A program made the translations under genes and the position numbers. Positions 12,201 to 24,745 of a stretch of 64,000 nucleotides of DNA are shown in pieces; within the stretch, counting starts at the first letter, position 1; every line of letters starts with the position of its first letter. The DNA lies in assembly GCA_000149265.1 (NCBI GenBank), contig CH003265.1, positions 808,062-872,061 of the forward strand. The letters run 5' to 3'. The stretch is from Ciona savignyi (lineage: Eukaryota; Chordata; Ascidiacea; Phlebobranchia; Cionidae). The notes beneath the pieces are model-generated. The model saw only the letters and a list, made by a program, of their open reading frames with translations. It had not been told where the DNA came from and made no database searches.

Positions 12201-15200
12201 CAAGCAGAAGAACAGTGTGGTCACAGCCGACCAGCTTGTAAGCACCAGTATTGCCTGTAATGCAAGTGAATCATTTAAATATTCCCTTCTGACATTTGTT
12301 TCAGGATAAAATACTGTAACATCATACATAATTGAGGAGTTAACAAATTGGAGTGAAATTTTTTTAGTTTGCATTGCAGTAACCAACATTGTATAGTTTA
12401 AATGTACTCCAACAGGACTGCTAACATAACATTGTACCTAATATTGATTTAAAGTACAAATCTAACATTCTAACCAAAAAACATGCATATTTTACGCAAT
12501 AAAGAAATTTTGGTTTCCAGGCAAAACAACATATTTATGGCTGGTTTTGTGATCTTGTCTTCCATGATTATTAAAAAAATATTTTAATTTAAATCATTTG
12601 ACGAAATGCCATCCACCCAGCCAAGAAGTTTAATCGACCTTTGATATTATAATGAATTTCACTCCTCCTCTCGAAATACCCCACCCAACTCACCTCGGAT
12701 ATTAAACGAACTTCTCAGTTCAACGTTCGGCTCCAGGTCCTTTCCCGATAACAAACTGAACAACCCGATGAAAAACTCGTTGGGCAAACTGCGGAAAACC
12801 GACAAGTTCTCCACCAGCCTCAGACAGACATCTTTGAACTTTCCCTGCTTGGCCATGTAGACCAGCATCCATTTTTCAATGGAAACACTGGAAAATATAT
12901 TGCGCATCACAATAGAGAATACATTGACATTGACTAGTGCTATGCTTATTCGTCACCTAACACACCACAACACCTTTAAACTAGCATATGTCAGTTTTAA
13001 AACATCATTTGAACAGCTAATCTGGTGATTACCCTTGTTTTATTGTCTTTTATGTTCAAACCCCTTGTAATAAGACATAGTGTCATATCCTAGTGTGAAA
13101 ATTAGTACACGATATTTTCACAAGTGGCAAATTGTTTAAACCAAACTCCAAAGCGAATGTTAAATCTGTTATGATTATCTTGCTTTGTGATAATCAAGTG
13201 ATTTTTAATCATTGCTTTTAAGCTTCCACGCACATTTTGTATTAAAAAAACTTGCAAAATACCAAACAAACTAGTAATAATAGGTATATACTGTTAAAGT
13301 AAAAATAAAGACAACAAACTCACTTATTCATTACTGAAAGCTCACATTTAATTAGTGTATTGTGTGGTACAATAATTACTTCATAAAAGAAAAGCTACTT
13401 AGAGCACCAGCCACTATTTTTAGAGACAAGTACAGTATATTCAAATTTTAGATTTTCTCCCTAAAGTAACATTTTACTTACGTTATGTTACTCCCATCAC
13501 TCGTGCACAAGCCAGAAGATTTCATAACTTTGCAAACTTTAAGATATCGGACGATCGCGTGATACCTTGAAAATGAGTAAATACAATTAGTTTATTAGCA
13601 CAGCCAGGGTTGATACAAGTGAAGTTATCACTATCTGATTCCAGCAGAATAATAGGTTAAAATTTTTTTTAGCACACCCTACAATAGTTCTGGTAAAAAG
13701 ACTGTCAAAAGAACCATCACCTGTGTTATAACGCTAAAACAGAGAACTTCACATAATAACATAAATTAAAATTAAATGACCTGAAAATTTTTGGAGGTGT
13801 AGTCATTAATAGATTAACAAAACAATTCAAACTTTCATTTTGATGCGCGAAATAAAATAGTTTTTCTATGATTTAGTTTGAGTTACATTTAGTTGTGGAT
13901 TAACTATGGGGAATATGTGACATGCTAAGATGGTATATTACAGTACAAGTTAAACGCATAGCTTAAATTTTATGGTGTTGTGTTAAAGATTTATAAATAT
14001 TTGTAGTAATACATAAACATCAAAATATCACCGTTTTTCTTTCTCCAGTTTCTGAACTCTCATTTCCATAATTAATGCAGTTTCTTTTAAGTTTTCCGAT
14101 CCTTTAATTCTCCCAGATGTGTTTTGCCCACTCAGCACTGCCCTTAGAAGCAAGTCATCCCAATGACGCAGCTTCAAAAACCTGAAAAGGAAAATATGAA
14201 TAGAAATCAAAATAATTTTTTGGGTTTATGATGTAATAAAAGAAAAATTATTCATTGTAAAGCATTATGAATACTATCGGCAACAAAAAATATAACATAA
14301 CAATATGCCATCTATGGTGGGGACAGCGTATATTCTTATTCTAAAGCTTACTTTTCACCAATATGATAGAAAATAATGCATCATACAGTTGTTATCAGAT
14401 GATGGCCATGAATATTCCCTCAATATTAATGGAATCACACAATAAATTGTTAATTATATGACAATTTATACACTCACTGACTGCACAACTTGTTGGGATT
14501 AGTTAACACTATATTCGTGAATTATAAAAAAAAATGGACGCCAAGGAATTAAAAAAACTATTTCGTGATGTGATTATCATTTACGATATTGAAGAGAAGT
14601 GACAAAAAAATGACCTCAAAAAAATTGCAACATGAGTAATGGTGTTATTGTGTGGGTATTGAGAAATGGTTTATAGTAGGTATCCAAATATGATGTTATG
14701 GCTGTGGTGGGTAACAACATGGTGAATTCAAGAATATAATCCAATAATAATCATGATTAAAGGTAAATAAGGCCATGATAATCTCATTCATTTAGTGAAT
14801 ATAAGACAAAAAATTTTTAAGAAGGTATAAAAGAATTGCAAGAAAACTGACCACAAACACTCACCTCTCAAAAATATCGCTGAGCTGCAGCGGCTGGATG
14901 GAGGATTCAACGCACTTCAGGAATTTGGTTTTAAAATTGGAGCTGATTTCGTGCAAGGTGAAGATTCGTACCAACTCCGTCTCAATGTGCTCGTTCATTA
15001 TTGCGGGTGTGTTGCACTGACACCTAGTGTTGGGGTTCGATGGTGCTTTTCTGTAAAACAAAATGTGGCGATTGGTGTTTTTGTTGGTTGTTACTTAACG
15101 ATTTTAGAGGTAAGTCACAAAGTTACTTAAATTATAAGTTTACAAGAAGCATACATTAATCAGAGGAAAGTCTGCTGAAAAAGGATACAATTGCCATGCT

Positions 15201-16554
15201 TAATTCGTTCCCTTACATAATTTGATAAAAAATTAGTTTGTTGAATGCGTTTTTTTCAAAAAATAAATGACCAACCTCTGCAGGTAAAATAAACTCAATT
15301 TGACAATCCAACTAGTTTAAGTTTTCATACTCACTTCACATGGTTAAAATCAGCTGGTCTGTGTGAGCACAGCTCTGACAACAATGCTTCATATAAGATG
15401 AGTGCTGAGTACGGCTTGTCGGTGAAGTTTGTTTTGATTTCGCTCAGAATAGTTTGGATCTCGTTTCTTACCGGCTCATAGCTGGGAATTAAAAGGTTTT
15501 GGAATGCGGGATTAGGTGTTACATGAAGTTTTCTCAAAGGGTGGAAAAATGAAAACGGCGTAGTATTTTTTCAATAAATTGTATCATTAAGGTCACATTT
15601 GGGTGCTTTTAGCATTGGTCAACAACTAACAAATCTACCGAAGGCAATTTTCAATTTGGGTAAACATAAAAAAACTTTCTTATTTCAGTTTTTTTCTCCA
15701 TATCCATTTAAAAAGATTTCAGGAAAGTTATAATAGTTTAGCAAATAAATAATGAGTTATTTAGAAGATAAAAAATAAACCAAGCCAAAATTAAACATCA
15801 TATTATTGCATTAAATGTGCACAAACAAAAATGACTTCAGCAATTATGTTATGAGTCCATAGATTTAAAATTATTGCAGTTTTGAAACCCATTTAGTGAG
15901 TCAAGCCAAACTCCTATGTTGTGGCTTGCATGTTCTTCCGGTGACCAGTCAACTGAACCCCTTACAACTGAGCCCCTACAACTGAACCCCTTTACAACTG
16001 AACCCCTTTTAACAGAACCCTTTTAACTGAAAAGAGGGTTCAGTTGTAAAGAGGTTCAATTGAAATGGGTTCAGCTATAAAGGGGTTCAGTTTAAAGGGG
16101 TTCAGTTAAAAGGAGTTCAGTTGTAAGGGGCTTAATTGTTGGGGTTCAGTTGTAAAGGGTTCAGTTGTAAGGGTTCAGTTGTAAGGGGTTCAGTTGTAAG
16201 GGTTCAGTTGTAAGGGTTCAGTTGTAAAGGGTTCAGTTGTAAGGGTTCAGTTGTAAGGGGTTCAGTTGTCATGGAACCGTCCTTCCAAACTATTCATAAT
16301 TGAGCGACATGCAATCGGGATGTTAATAATGGGGTTAACACCAAACCGGGGATAAAAAAGACACATAATTTTCACTGGCCAATTACATACTTGAACTTCT
16401 TTTTGAGGTCGTGCACTGCTTTGCACTGAGCGCAATCAACCTTTCGTTTTGTCTCACGGTGGCAGTTACAATTGCACGGCACATCGTAGAAATCGCACGG
16501 AGAGCCCATCCTATACGTGATGTAGGACTCGCGCACACGAATTATTTGCTTCAT
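6257..16554 (-). CDS. Uncharacterised large protein, helical repeats and C-terminal CxxC zinc motifs
   Basis: Sixteen exons in transcript order: 16391-16554, 15335-15481, 14865-15050, 14032-14181, 13482-13565, 12694-12887, 11884-12254, 11275-11417, 10745-10873, 10240-10321, 10018-10184, 9510-9653, 9031-9159, 8543-8644, 8047-8222, 6257-7781. Every junction keeps phase except inside exon 9510-9653, where one base seems missing near 9541-9552. Predicted length is about 1,297 residues. The N-terminal 790 residues are rich in Leu-based helices, like an armadillo/HEAT-type solenoid, with a Cys/His cluster in exon 1 (CNCNCH...CAQC). The last exon holds about six to seven degenerate repeats of roughly 17 residues (core KPxQSRDI), then four CxxC pairs (CPQC, CSKC, CPKC, CRYC) suggesting two zinc ribbons, then a basic Ser-rich tail. 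I do not recognise the family. A CAG acceptor lies 11 bases before the ATG. Confidence 0.75.
7405..7690 (-). repeat. In-frame degenerate minisatellite in the last exon
   Basis: Read on the plus strand, blocks such as TTATATCACGT and GGTTTATCACGTG recur every 50 or so bases. In protein they give the Lys-Pro-x-Gln-Ser-Arg-Asp-Ile repeats (for example HEKPSQSRD, HDKPLQSRDI, RDKSPKSRDI). The repeats are degenerate at DNA level but keep the reading frame. Confidence 0.75.
10354..10465 (+). mobile_element. SINE family B, diverged copy
   Basis: tRNA-like head with box A-like TGTGGCCGATTGGTTAATGTG and box B-like GGGTTCAAATTC, then an A-rich tail. It is related to the copies at 24746, 29763, 29948, 31239 and 46531. 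It lies between exons 10240 and 10745 of the large gene. Confidence 0.7.
15949..16270. repeat. Tandem minisatellite that flips orientation (large imperfect hairpin)
   Basis: Units of about 14-16 bases. From 15949 to about 16026 they read ACAACTGAACCCCTT; from about 16031 to 16270 they read as the reverse complement, TTCAGTTGTAAGGGG, for about 15 units. The turn is near 16029. Outer edges are also mirrored (GTCAACTGAACCCC at left, GGTTCAGTTGTC at right). It lies in the first intron of the large minus-strand gene. It is not a CRISPR array: there are no spacers. Confidence 0.9.
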
Positions 16555-16565
16555 TGCTAGTTCAC

Positions 16566-16567
16566 CT
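16566..16567 (-). promoter_or_regulatory. Candidate trans-splice (or 5' intron) acceptor of the large gene
   Basis: On the minus strand the sequence TAAATCACAG ends 11 bases before the start codon. An isolated acceptor this close to the ATG, shortly downstream of the poly(A) signal of the preceding gene, is what a spliced-leader acceptor inside an operon would look like. An ordinary intron in the 5' leader is the alternative. Confidence 0.4.
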
Positions 16568-16729
16568 GTGATTTACGCGAATAAGGTCATACCGTTAAAT
16601 GCCATTATTAATATTTAAAAATAACTTTTGTTTTTTTAACATGAAACAATCACACGTACGAACATTTGGGTAAATTAAATTGTTAAAGTGCTAATAACCT
16701 TGTAAGTATTACTTTTTTCTGTATTTTGT

Positions 16730-16735
16730 TTTATT
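16730..16735 (-). promoter_or_regulatory. Poly(A) signal (AATAAA) of the Gln-rich gene
   Basis: AATAAA on the minus strand, 64 bases after the stop codon at 16799-16801 and about 175 bases before the next ATG. Confidence 0.6.
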
Positions 16736-16798
16736 CTTATATTTATCGTTTCATTTTCAGACACAGAGTCATGCACGCAAAAATAAATCTTTACTAGT

Positions 16799-19700
16799 TC
16801 AATCATAGCCACCTGCATTATTAAGCTCAGTATTCAGCTCATCTGCAGAGAGCATGTTCATGAGCGGACTGCGTTTCATGTTCCGTCTTGCTTTCCAACA
16901 GCTCGCTTTGGCATGCGCGTTGCAGTGAGGTGCGGATTTCACTGACCACATTTCGCACTAAAAGAATAGGGAATGTAAGTCAGGTGTAGAATTCAGTTTG
17001 CTTTACACACCACTTAAACTTAAACTCATGTTATTATGGGTCCCATTTGGAAAAATGGGACACGTATTGTTTTTGTCCGTTTTTTTTTCTTTTTTTTTTC
17101 GTCAAACGCTTGACAGGTATGGTTTGTGGACCCAACATCTACCAAAAGGAGTAATGGATTCACAACGAAACTTGGTAATTTGTTAGACCACATGGTCTAG
17201 AAATGCACAAACTAAAATTTTTGGTGATAAATCCAGGGGAATTCCCCTGGCACGTTAAAAACAAAAGCGGTATTTTTTTCTAAAAAATTAGCTTTTTTGC
17301 GCATATCGCTTGAACGGCAGCTCCAATTTGTATCAGATTTGGTAAAATGCTAGACCATTAAACACTCTGTTCCAATTAAAAGAAAGCAAACATTTATTAG
17401 GGTAATTCCTTTAAAAACGAAAATATGTTCCTGAATTATGATTGTAACAGGTATGCCATATCGTACTGCCATCTCCAACAAGGAGATCGACAAATCAGAC
17501 AAGGAGATCGACAAATCAGATTAAAACATTAAGAATTATTATATAACATAACCCACATATGTAAAAACAGAAACTTACGTAATAAACCCAGTAGAAACTT
17601 ATCTACTTAAACCCAGTAATTCCCTGAAACCACGAAAAACTAAATCGGGCTGTTTTGGGAATTTAGCTTCATTTCAATACAGCGCTTAAAGGGAAGCTTT
17701 AATTTAAAACATTTGTGGTGAAATGTTCGTAAATTTAAGACATTTATTTTTTTACCTTCACATGGAAAAGAAGTTTGGTTTAATAACTATGGGACTAGGG
17801 CTGCGAATTAACGGTTAATTTGAAAAACGGTTAACTGATGTAACAATAATCGGTTAACAGTTAACCGATTTTCTTTAGGCGTTGCCCTTTGTCTTGCCGC
17901 GCTGATTACAGATAAGGAAATTGGCGCGAATCCAATATCGCGTGTATTTACCGCGATTGTTATTCCTACCGATGGTTCGAACTATTTTACTCGAACGAAA
18001 AAAATGCATATCCCGTTTGAATAATTACGGAGAAATGCGTAATTACGTAATTTCGATTTGGCGTCGTTAACGCAATTCCGATGTCCGTAATTACAATTAC
18101 TTAAAAGTTACTAAAAGTTAAACAAACAGTATTTTAAATTTCTTTAACTACCTATACGACACCAATAAACATTAGGTTATTAAGCAGTTAACCCACTTAT
18201 ATTTCAGTTAACGTGGGCATGCGCTCCAGTAACCCACAATAAAACTAGATATAAGCATTATCTGGTTTAAAAAAAACTTATGTTTATATATATTCATATA
18301 TATACTTACACTCTTCATTAAAATTAGCCTACACAAGATATCTAAACATCTGCTTTCAATTTTTCCTTTTTTAAATACAAATTTTTTCGATTTACCTTTG
18401 ATGCTACTATGTCGCAGATATAACAAAAGCATTTGGAGCAAAACTTGGAATTCGATTGATGCGTTGATGAATCTACGTTGTCAACTCGTCTGTGATGTTA
18501 ATTGCATTGGTCATGGAATCATTGGGAAACTGTAATAACTAAAATTGGCTTGGTATAGGTGTTTGACAATAAGTTTATAAAACAACTCTTCGAACAAACA
18601 TGTCTGTTGCAGCAAATTACTGCAAACATATTATGTCCAAACGTGATTACCGCAAATCTTCATCCCAAAACTGTTACTACAAAATCAATCTTCAAGCAGT
18701 GTATATAATGTTTCCTCAACAAATGTCTTTCAATCATCACAATGTGGTTACGGCCTTAGGATGATCATTAACATGGGTGGGCATGGCAGTGTGAGATAAT
18801 GCAAACTAACATGCTTGTGGTGAAGTGTTGGAATGGCAAAAAAATCTCTGCATGATGGCAAAAAAATAATAATTGCAATAATAAGCGACTGCAGTGTTGA
18901 TAGGGCATACAACTACTTGTGGTTGTTTTAAGACCGCAACACTTAATACTTAGGGACTCAGTGTATTAACCAATGTGCCAATATTAATTATTTGTTTTAC
19001 CACTTATATGGAAGTGCATCCATCTCCACCATAACAAACTAATATCCGAACTGAAAACTATCCAACATACAACAAATTTTGTTATTGCACTTTGCAACAG
19101 AAAAACAATTATACACTAAACCGGTAACAAAATTACCTACCTACATAAAAAAATTGAGTCATATATATACCGGTACTTAATAAATCAAAAAGTTGAAGAC
19201 ATGATACCACATGGTTCTACCTACTCAAAAAATTGGAGCCATATATATTTATATTTACCGGTATATAAAAACCCCACAAATAAACTTAAGACGACAAATT
19301 ACTGCACAACTATGTAAAAGTTCAAACAATGCTGTAGTGAATCATCTAAATATTAAGCTATGGTCCATGGAAAACTGAAAACTAGACATTAATTTTTTTT
19401 CCAATGCCAACTAGTCATTTTTCTTGATATAACAATTTTACAGTTCAGACGTAAATACAAACCATTTTTAACTTACACAAATTTATGAATGGGACAGTCA
19501 GCTCTCATATGTGACATAATTTCCGCTTGAGTTGTCCCCACAATTTCAATGTCATCATCAATTATTATGCGGGTGTTGTCTTTTAGAACTTTAAAGAATA
19601 GCAAGATGTTAAAAAGTCGAAATGTTACGGCTGTGTAGCAATTACATATACCCATGTACAAATTACTGTAATGTTTAAAATAAAGTTTTATGGATATGTC

Positions 19701-21675
19701 AATAAAGTAATTTCCATGAAACATAATTGGTGTGTCTGTGTTTGTATAAGAAATATGTTTGTATTCAAGATACATATGGAATCTTTTGTACTGGTAAATA
19801 AATATATATATATATAATATATATATTTTTTTGTGGATATGTATATATACAAATATACATATATTTACACAAATGTATATTGAACTAGAATTACCTGGTA
19901 AAGCTGCATCAGTGTCGCTGTCTTCCTCTAATGTTATTGAGCTCGTGTCTACAGAATGAATTGAGTATAACATATGGACGAGAAAGGGTTAATTTATTGC
20001 AACTATTCTTCCTTTCACATTGTGGTCTTCATGTATTCTCGGACCAATTAATATATACAAAAAGAAATTGTGGGCATAATGTCAACAATCAATATGTAAA
20101 TATGTTTATAAATTTAGCTTTAATAATAATTTTTGCACACAAAACGTGAAACTGCAATAATAACTGCATTATGTAACTCTTTAACCATGATTTCAATATA
20201 AGTCAGCCAATTAATATTGTGGTTGCGAGTTGATTTTTCTACCAAAAGTTACTGGATCAAAACTATCCATGTCTCCATTGTATTCAACACACTGCAATAT
20301 TACTATTGAGTATTTTAGTTGTTAATTGTTTATTTGTAGCTAAAAATTAATGCGCAATACAAATACAAAAATTAAATTAAACATATCCGGCTATATCATA
20401 GAAAAAATTATCATTCTGGCAGTGCTCAAAATATGTCTGCTACCAATGTCACTTTGGTCAGACTCTTAGAAAATAAAAAGTCATTCACAATAAGCATTTT
20501 CCCCCTGACTTTTTTATCATTTGTGAAATAGCAAATAAATCATTTAATTACTACTGCTATACAACTGTCATGACTCCAGCACTACGCAGGAGTTAAAATT
20601 AAAATGGTTTCAAAATTTGTGTGTGCACGTTGAAAACGTTTGTAGGTTGTTTATCCTACCTATGGAATCATTTACCTGATAATTGAGACATCCTACGTGA
20701 TTTGCTTGTTGTTGTCTTTTGATCATTAGTCTAAAACAGTAAAATCGGTTAATGCAGACAAATTGTAACATAATAAAAATAAAACAATTATAAATTACAA
20801 AACTTTTAACTACCAATAAAACAATCCTGTGTCACCTGTTTTTGATTGCTGTGGTCGAATCGAATATTAATTTTTTGTCTTTTTTCCTCTGGGGTGGTAG
20901 ATATCAATCTGGTATTTAAGTCAGGGCTAGGAGTGGACAAATTAATGGCACCTGCTTGGGCATTTGCCTGAGGCACTATAAGTCGACTAGATGATGGACT
21001 CGGGATTGGAAGTTGAGGTGTGCGAATGCTGGTGGGGCTTGCAATGGGGGTTGGCAGGCCAGCTGGACTTGGGAGAATGTGGCTACTTGTTTGTCGGCGA
21101 ATATTATGTGGCGGGGTCACAGAATGAGGAATTGGGGCATTTGACATGTTACTACTTGGTCGGCGGTTTATATTTTGAGGTATTATGGGAACTTGGTGTT
21201 GAATTCTTGGTGGTAACTTGTTTATTTGGTGATGACTCTGTCTTGGCAAGTTCTGCTGCTGCATACCAGTCATTGGGTTGTTTATTACTGTGTGGAGTTG
21301 TGTAGAAGCTACATTTGGGTGCAACGCTAAATTCTGCCAATGTTGAGCATCAGGTATAGCATTTGAGCGATTGGGTTGGCTGGGTAAAGGACGTATTCCA
21401 GCCGTCTGTGAATATCGTGTTTGCAATAATGCCGCCATAAAGTTGTTATGCGTCGTGTTCGGAGGGTGGGGGTGGTGATGGTGATACGCATTTTGTGATA
21501 GTTGGCCGTGCTGACCATTACTGCTGACTTGCTGCTGCTGGTACCCAGATAGTTGGGTTTGTTGTAAAAATTGTTGCTGCCGTTGAATCTGTTGACGTTG
21601 TTGTGGAGGGTAATTTGGAACAGCATATTGTTGACCATTTTGTTGAATTCTTGGTTGATAATAATTAGGAAACAT
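16799..21675 (-). CDS. Gln-rich protein with acidic SIM-like motif and C-terminal Cys/His segment
   Basis: Exons 20836-21675, 20676-20730, 19895-19948, 19477-19588, 18310-18352 and 16799-16957 join in phase to 420 residues. An in-frame TAA lies shortly before the ATG, fixing the start. Residues 1-100 are very rich in Gln, His and Tyr; 100-270 are rich in Pro, Ser, Asn and Thr. Exons 2-4 encode a basic stretch, an acidic stretch (LEEDSDTDAALP) and RIIIDDDIEIVG, which resembles a SUMO-interacting motif. The end carries spaced Cys and His (RADCPIHKF, CEMW, PHCNAH, ASCW) that could bind metal, then LSADELNTEL. I do not recognise the family; composition suggests a nuclear, transcription-related protein. 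The first exon is best supported. The donor of exon 1 (CAG then GTGACA) and the 43-base exon 18310-18352 are the weakest parts. Confidence 0.65.
19796..19870. repeat. AT/TA-rich simple sequence
   Basis: Short runs of TA and ATAT repeats in the intron between exons 19477 and 19895. A long minus-strand frame through here (up to 166 residues) exists only because the repeat lacks stops. Confidence 0.7.
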
Positions 21676-21911
21676 AATTTTCCGGTGTAATTAGATATGC
21701 ATGCCTGTACATTAAACAACTATAACTAGGTTTCAGTCCTATATGCACAAGTCTTTATGAAGAAAATATACCATAACACATTTTATAAATAAGAAATATA
21801 CTAAAATGGCCTAGGCATATGAACACACAAGAATAACAATTAACTAAAATAGATGTCCCTTTGGTATCTTAATCACATTATTTGATTTAAACATGGTTAT
21901 ATAACTTGCAT

Positions 21912-22191
21912 CGTCTGACTGGTCTAATGGTTTAGTGCGACGCCTTTCGAAAGGTTGCAGGTTCGAAACTGGTCGCTAGCTAGTCGGTTGTGTCCTTGGG
22001 TAAGGCATTTAACGGACATTGCCTGAACCCAGCGGATTAATTGGTTCTACTAAATTGAAGGAACGGGTGTATCATATACAACATACTGCAATAGCTCCAA
22101 TAACTTGACGGTGGGCGTCAGGTAATCTGACAATTGCTTGTGTGTTAACCCCCCTGGTTTTCCGATATATGGACATAAACATGAATATCCC
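21912..22191 (+). mobile_element. SINE family A, near full-length copy
   Basis: Starts with a tRNA-like head (box A-like GGTCTAATGGTTTAGTGCG, box B GGTTCGAAACTGG), then a unique body (GGACATTGCCTGAACCCAG, CGACGGTGGGCG-like block, ATCTGACAATTGC) ending near ATGAATATCCC. Other copies are at 26143 (reverse), 37972 (reverse), 46711 and 47687. Length is about 280-295 bp. Confidence 0.85.
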
Positions 22192-23785
22192 ATCATTGCA
22201 CCCTTATTTGAAGATATTTTAATGTGTTGTATATAAATATATATACAATACATTGCTAAGGACACTACCAAATACTTAGCTGCTGGTTTGACTTAGTAAA
22301 GCTTTCTGCTTTGTAAAACACTAGCCGCTATAGCAGAATCATATGCAGCCGAACTAATGGTCTAATCTAATTCTTCACAACAAACAAGTAAATCCAACAA
22401 ACGACATTTTGGAGCATATTATTTTTAATTAAATTTATTAAGATTAATATGTAAAAAATTGTCAGTACGAACGTTTTTTATATAAGAGCCAAATCTCTTA
22501 AAACTAGGGCTATACTTTATAAATCAAAATGTATAACATATTTAGAAATATAATATAAATATCGCGCACTAAAGATTAAAAACTAACTGGAGATCGCTTG
22601 GCCCTTTGATTTGGTACATACTTTTTATGCTATTATTTTATTTGTAGGAATGTCGATTTTTAAGTATAGTTTTTCTCTCTTCGTAGTCGATGGCGTACTT
22701 AAGCAACTATTACTTTTGCTTTCTTACGTCCAGCACCAATATAACTCACAGAAACAAATGATAATCCAAAAATTCGACCAGTCATGATTTTGTGCTGAAT
22801 AAGTCTGGTCTATTTTGATCGAAAAGGTAAATCAACATACTAGTTTATTCATCCTGAGGTGTATATGATTAAGTATCTACATTTTAGACTCTTCGGCACG
22901 GGAGCTTTTTCGACAGGTGGTTTACCAAGATCAACCCCTTTCGCCTTGAAGACGGGCGATTAGCGATCAGATTTTTTTAAATCTCTTAAATAAATAGTTT
23001 AAATATTGTGACCACGAACATTATAGTTCGATTGTATATCTTAGTCATTTACTTTCAGTCAAAAGATTTCCTGGCAATCCAGCACCGATTGCTCCATGAG
23101 TCGGTTGAGTCTTTGGGCAAAGCATTTAGTACACATTACATGAACTAAAAGATAAAATAAACATGAACTAAAGGTTAAATAGAAATACTGTATCCATATA
23201 TAGGCCTAATATGAATGTATAATTGTATCTTGGTGGTTGGAATTTTACGTTCTGATAACTTGTTTACGGTGTTTAGTTGAAATGTATATAGGCTACTCTT
23301 GTTAAATTCGTGCATGTTTGGACAGGTAATATAACATTGCTGATTGTGTTATTGTAACAGTTTTGTTTCTGCAATAATAAACTGATTGATCCCTGAGTTA
23401 CCAAATCAAATTTTATCTATGTAGGCTATATATATATACAGTTCAAAGTCAATTTAAAAGGGAAAAGATATTTTAACTCAAATAATAAGACACAAGTGCT
23501 TGACGAAAAATAGACTTACAAAACTTGGATTAATTTTATAAATATCGAGGTCACGTCGTCTATCGTATCTGAAGGTTTTGTTCCGATTTAATAATTCCTT
23601 TTAGGATTTGGGACGGACAGAAGACAAAAAATAGATAAAAAACGGACAAAACCAATATGTGTCCGATTCTTTTTTTAAAGGGAACCCATAATTATTTAAT
23701 AAAATCTTCACTTTAACAATGTGGGAAAAATTAAAAACGAGTAGGCTAAGTATTTTTCACGTTAAAATATTATGTAAGCCTGATA

Positions 23786-24129
23786 GATTAGTACAGCGGT
23801 TCTCGAACTTTTTACCTGTCGGACCCCATTCGCTTTCTTGAAATAATGGCGGACCCTCACAAGTCACAATCGTTTACCAAAAATACGTCACAAGTCACAA
23901 TAGTTAACCATCAGAAAATTATTGCAGTTAATTTGGAGGGAGTCGGGAAAATGGAAATTAGAGAAGTTACATGTGGAAAAAATGAAAATAGCAAAACTTT
24001 GGAAGGCAAATCGGCAAACAGCCTAGATAGTACAATTTATAAGTCGGTGAATGGTGCGCGGACCTCTTAAAAGATGCTCACGGCCCCCAGGGGTCCGCGG
24101 AATCCAGTTTGAGAACCTATGGACTAGTA
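23786..24129. mobile_element. hAT-like MITE with 8-bp target duplication
   Basis: The element spans 23794-24121. It begins CAGCGGTTCTCGAACTTTT and ends with the inverse of CATAGGTTCTCAAACTGG, the terminal pattern of many hAT (Charlie-type) elements. Flanks GATTAGTA (23786-23793) and GACTAGTA (24122-24129) match at 7 of 8 positions. The inside has a 74-codon open frame, which I take as chance since it resembles nothing I know. Confidence 0.8.
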
Positions 24130-24745
24130 TATGAAAGCCCATTTGATAGGAAAAGGAACGGGTATTTAACAAATTACCTCTAGGCGGCATTTCGCATGGA
24201 AAGTATAAACCGAGTGAATTAATTACTTCTTTGAATCAAACAACATATAGGCAATGTTTCCGGCTTACGAAAAACATCAATTGGTTTTTATGTAACCGGA
24301 GCGGTTATAGCACAACAGCTGTTGGACATTCTATCAACCTCCGGTGTCCATACCTCTTATGTGGTGGCACAGTGATATGGTAGTGCTTATGCAATGCTAG
24401 GGCAAGACAATGACATACAGAAATAGTCATCTATTGTGGATTTAAACGTAGCTCTTTTGTTTGTAGAGAACTGCATTGACACTCTATAACGATTGCGTGA
24501 TGGCAACACGTTTCGAGTTTTGTTCACACCAGCGGAAGAACGTTACGTGAGCCAAATATTAATGCCAAGAAGACCTGACCGACATATCCATCAAGGGAAT
24601 GTGCCCGACCGTGATTTGAACTTAAAAGATCCAAGCGCTCCAAACGCTCGACCCAAGCGCTCCAAGCGATCCTGTAGTACTTGAGTCGCCCCACTAGGAG
24701 GTCAAAAAATCTTTGTAGAAAATTGACGGACTTTCCCACCAAGAG

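Noticed and set aside
15949..16270. CRISPR-like array
   Set aside because: Units are directly adjacent without unique spacers and reverse orientation; a eukaryotic minisatellite.
17795..18210. Possible hAT-type fragment (GGGCTGCGAATTAACGGTTAATT)
   Set aside because: Only one end resembles a terminal repeat; no partner end or target duplication was found.
19473..19973. 166-codon minus-strand frame with hydrophobic stretches
   Set aside because: Most of it is a stop-free translation of TA-rich simple sequence. Only its two ends are exons of the Gln-rich gene.
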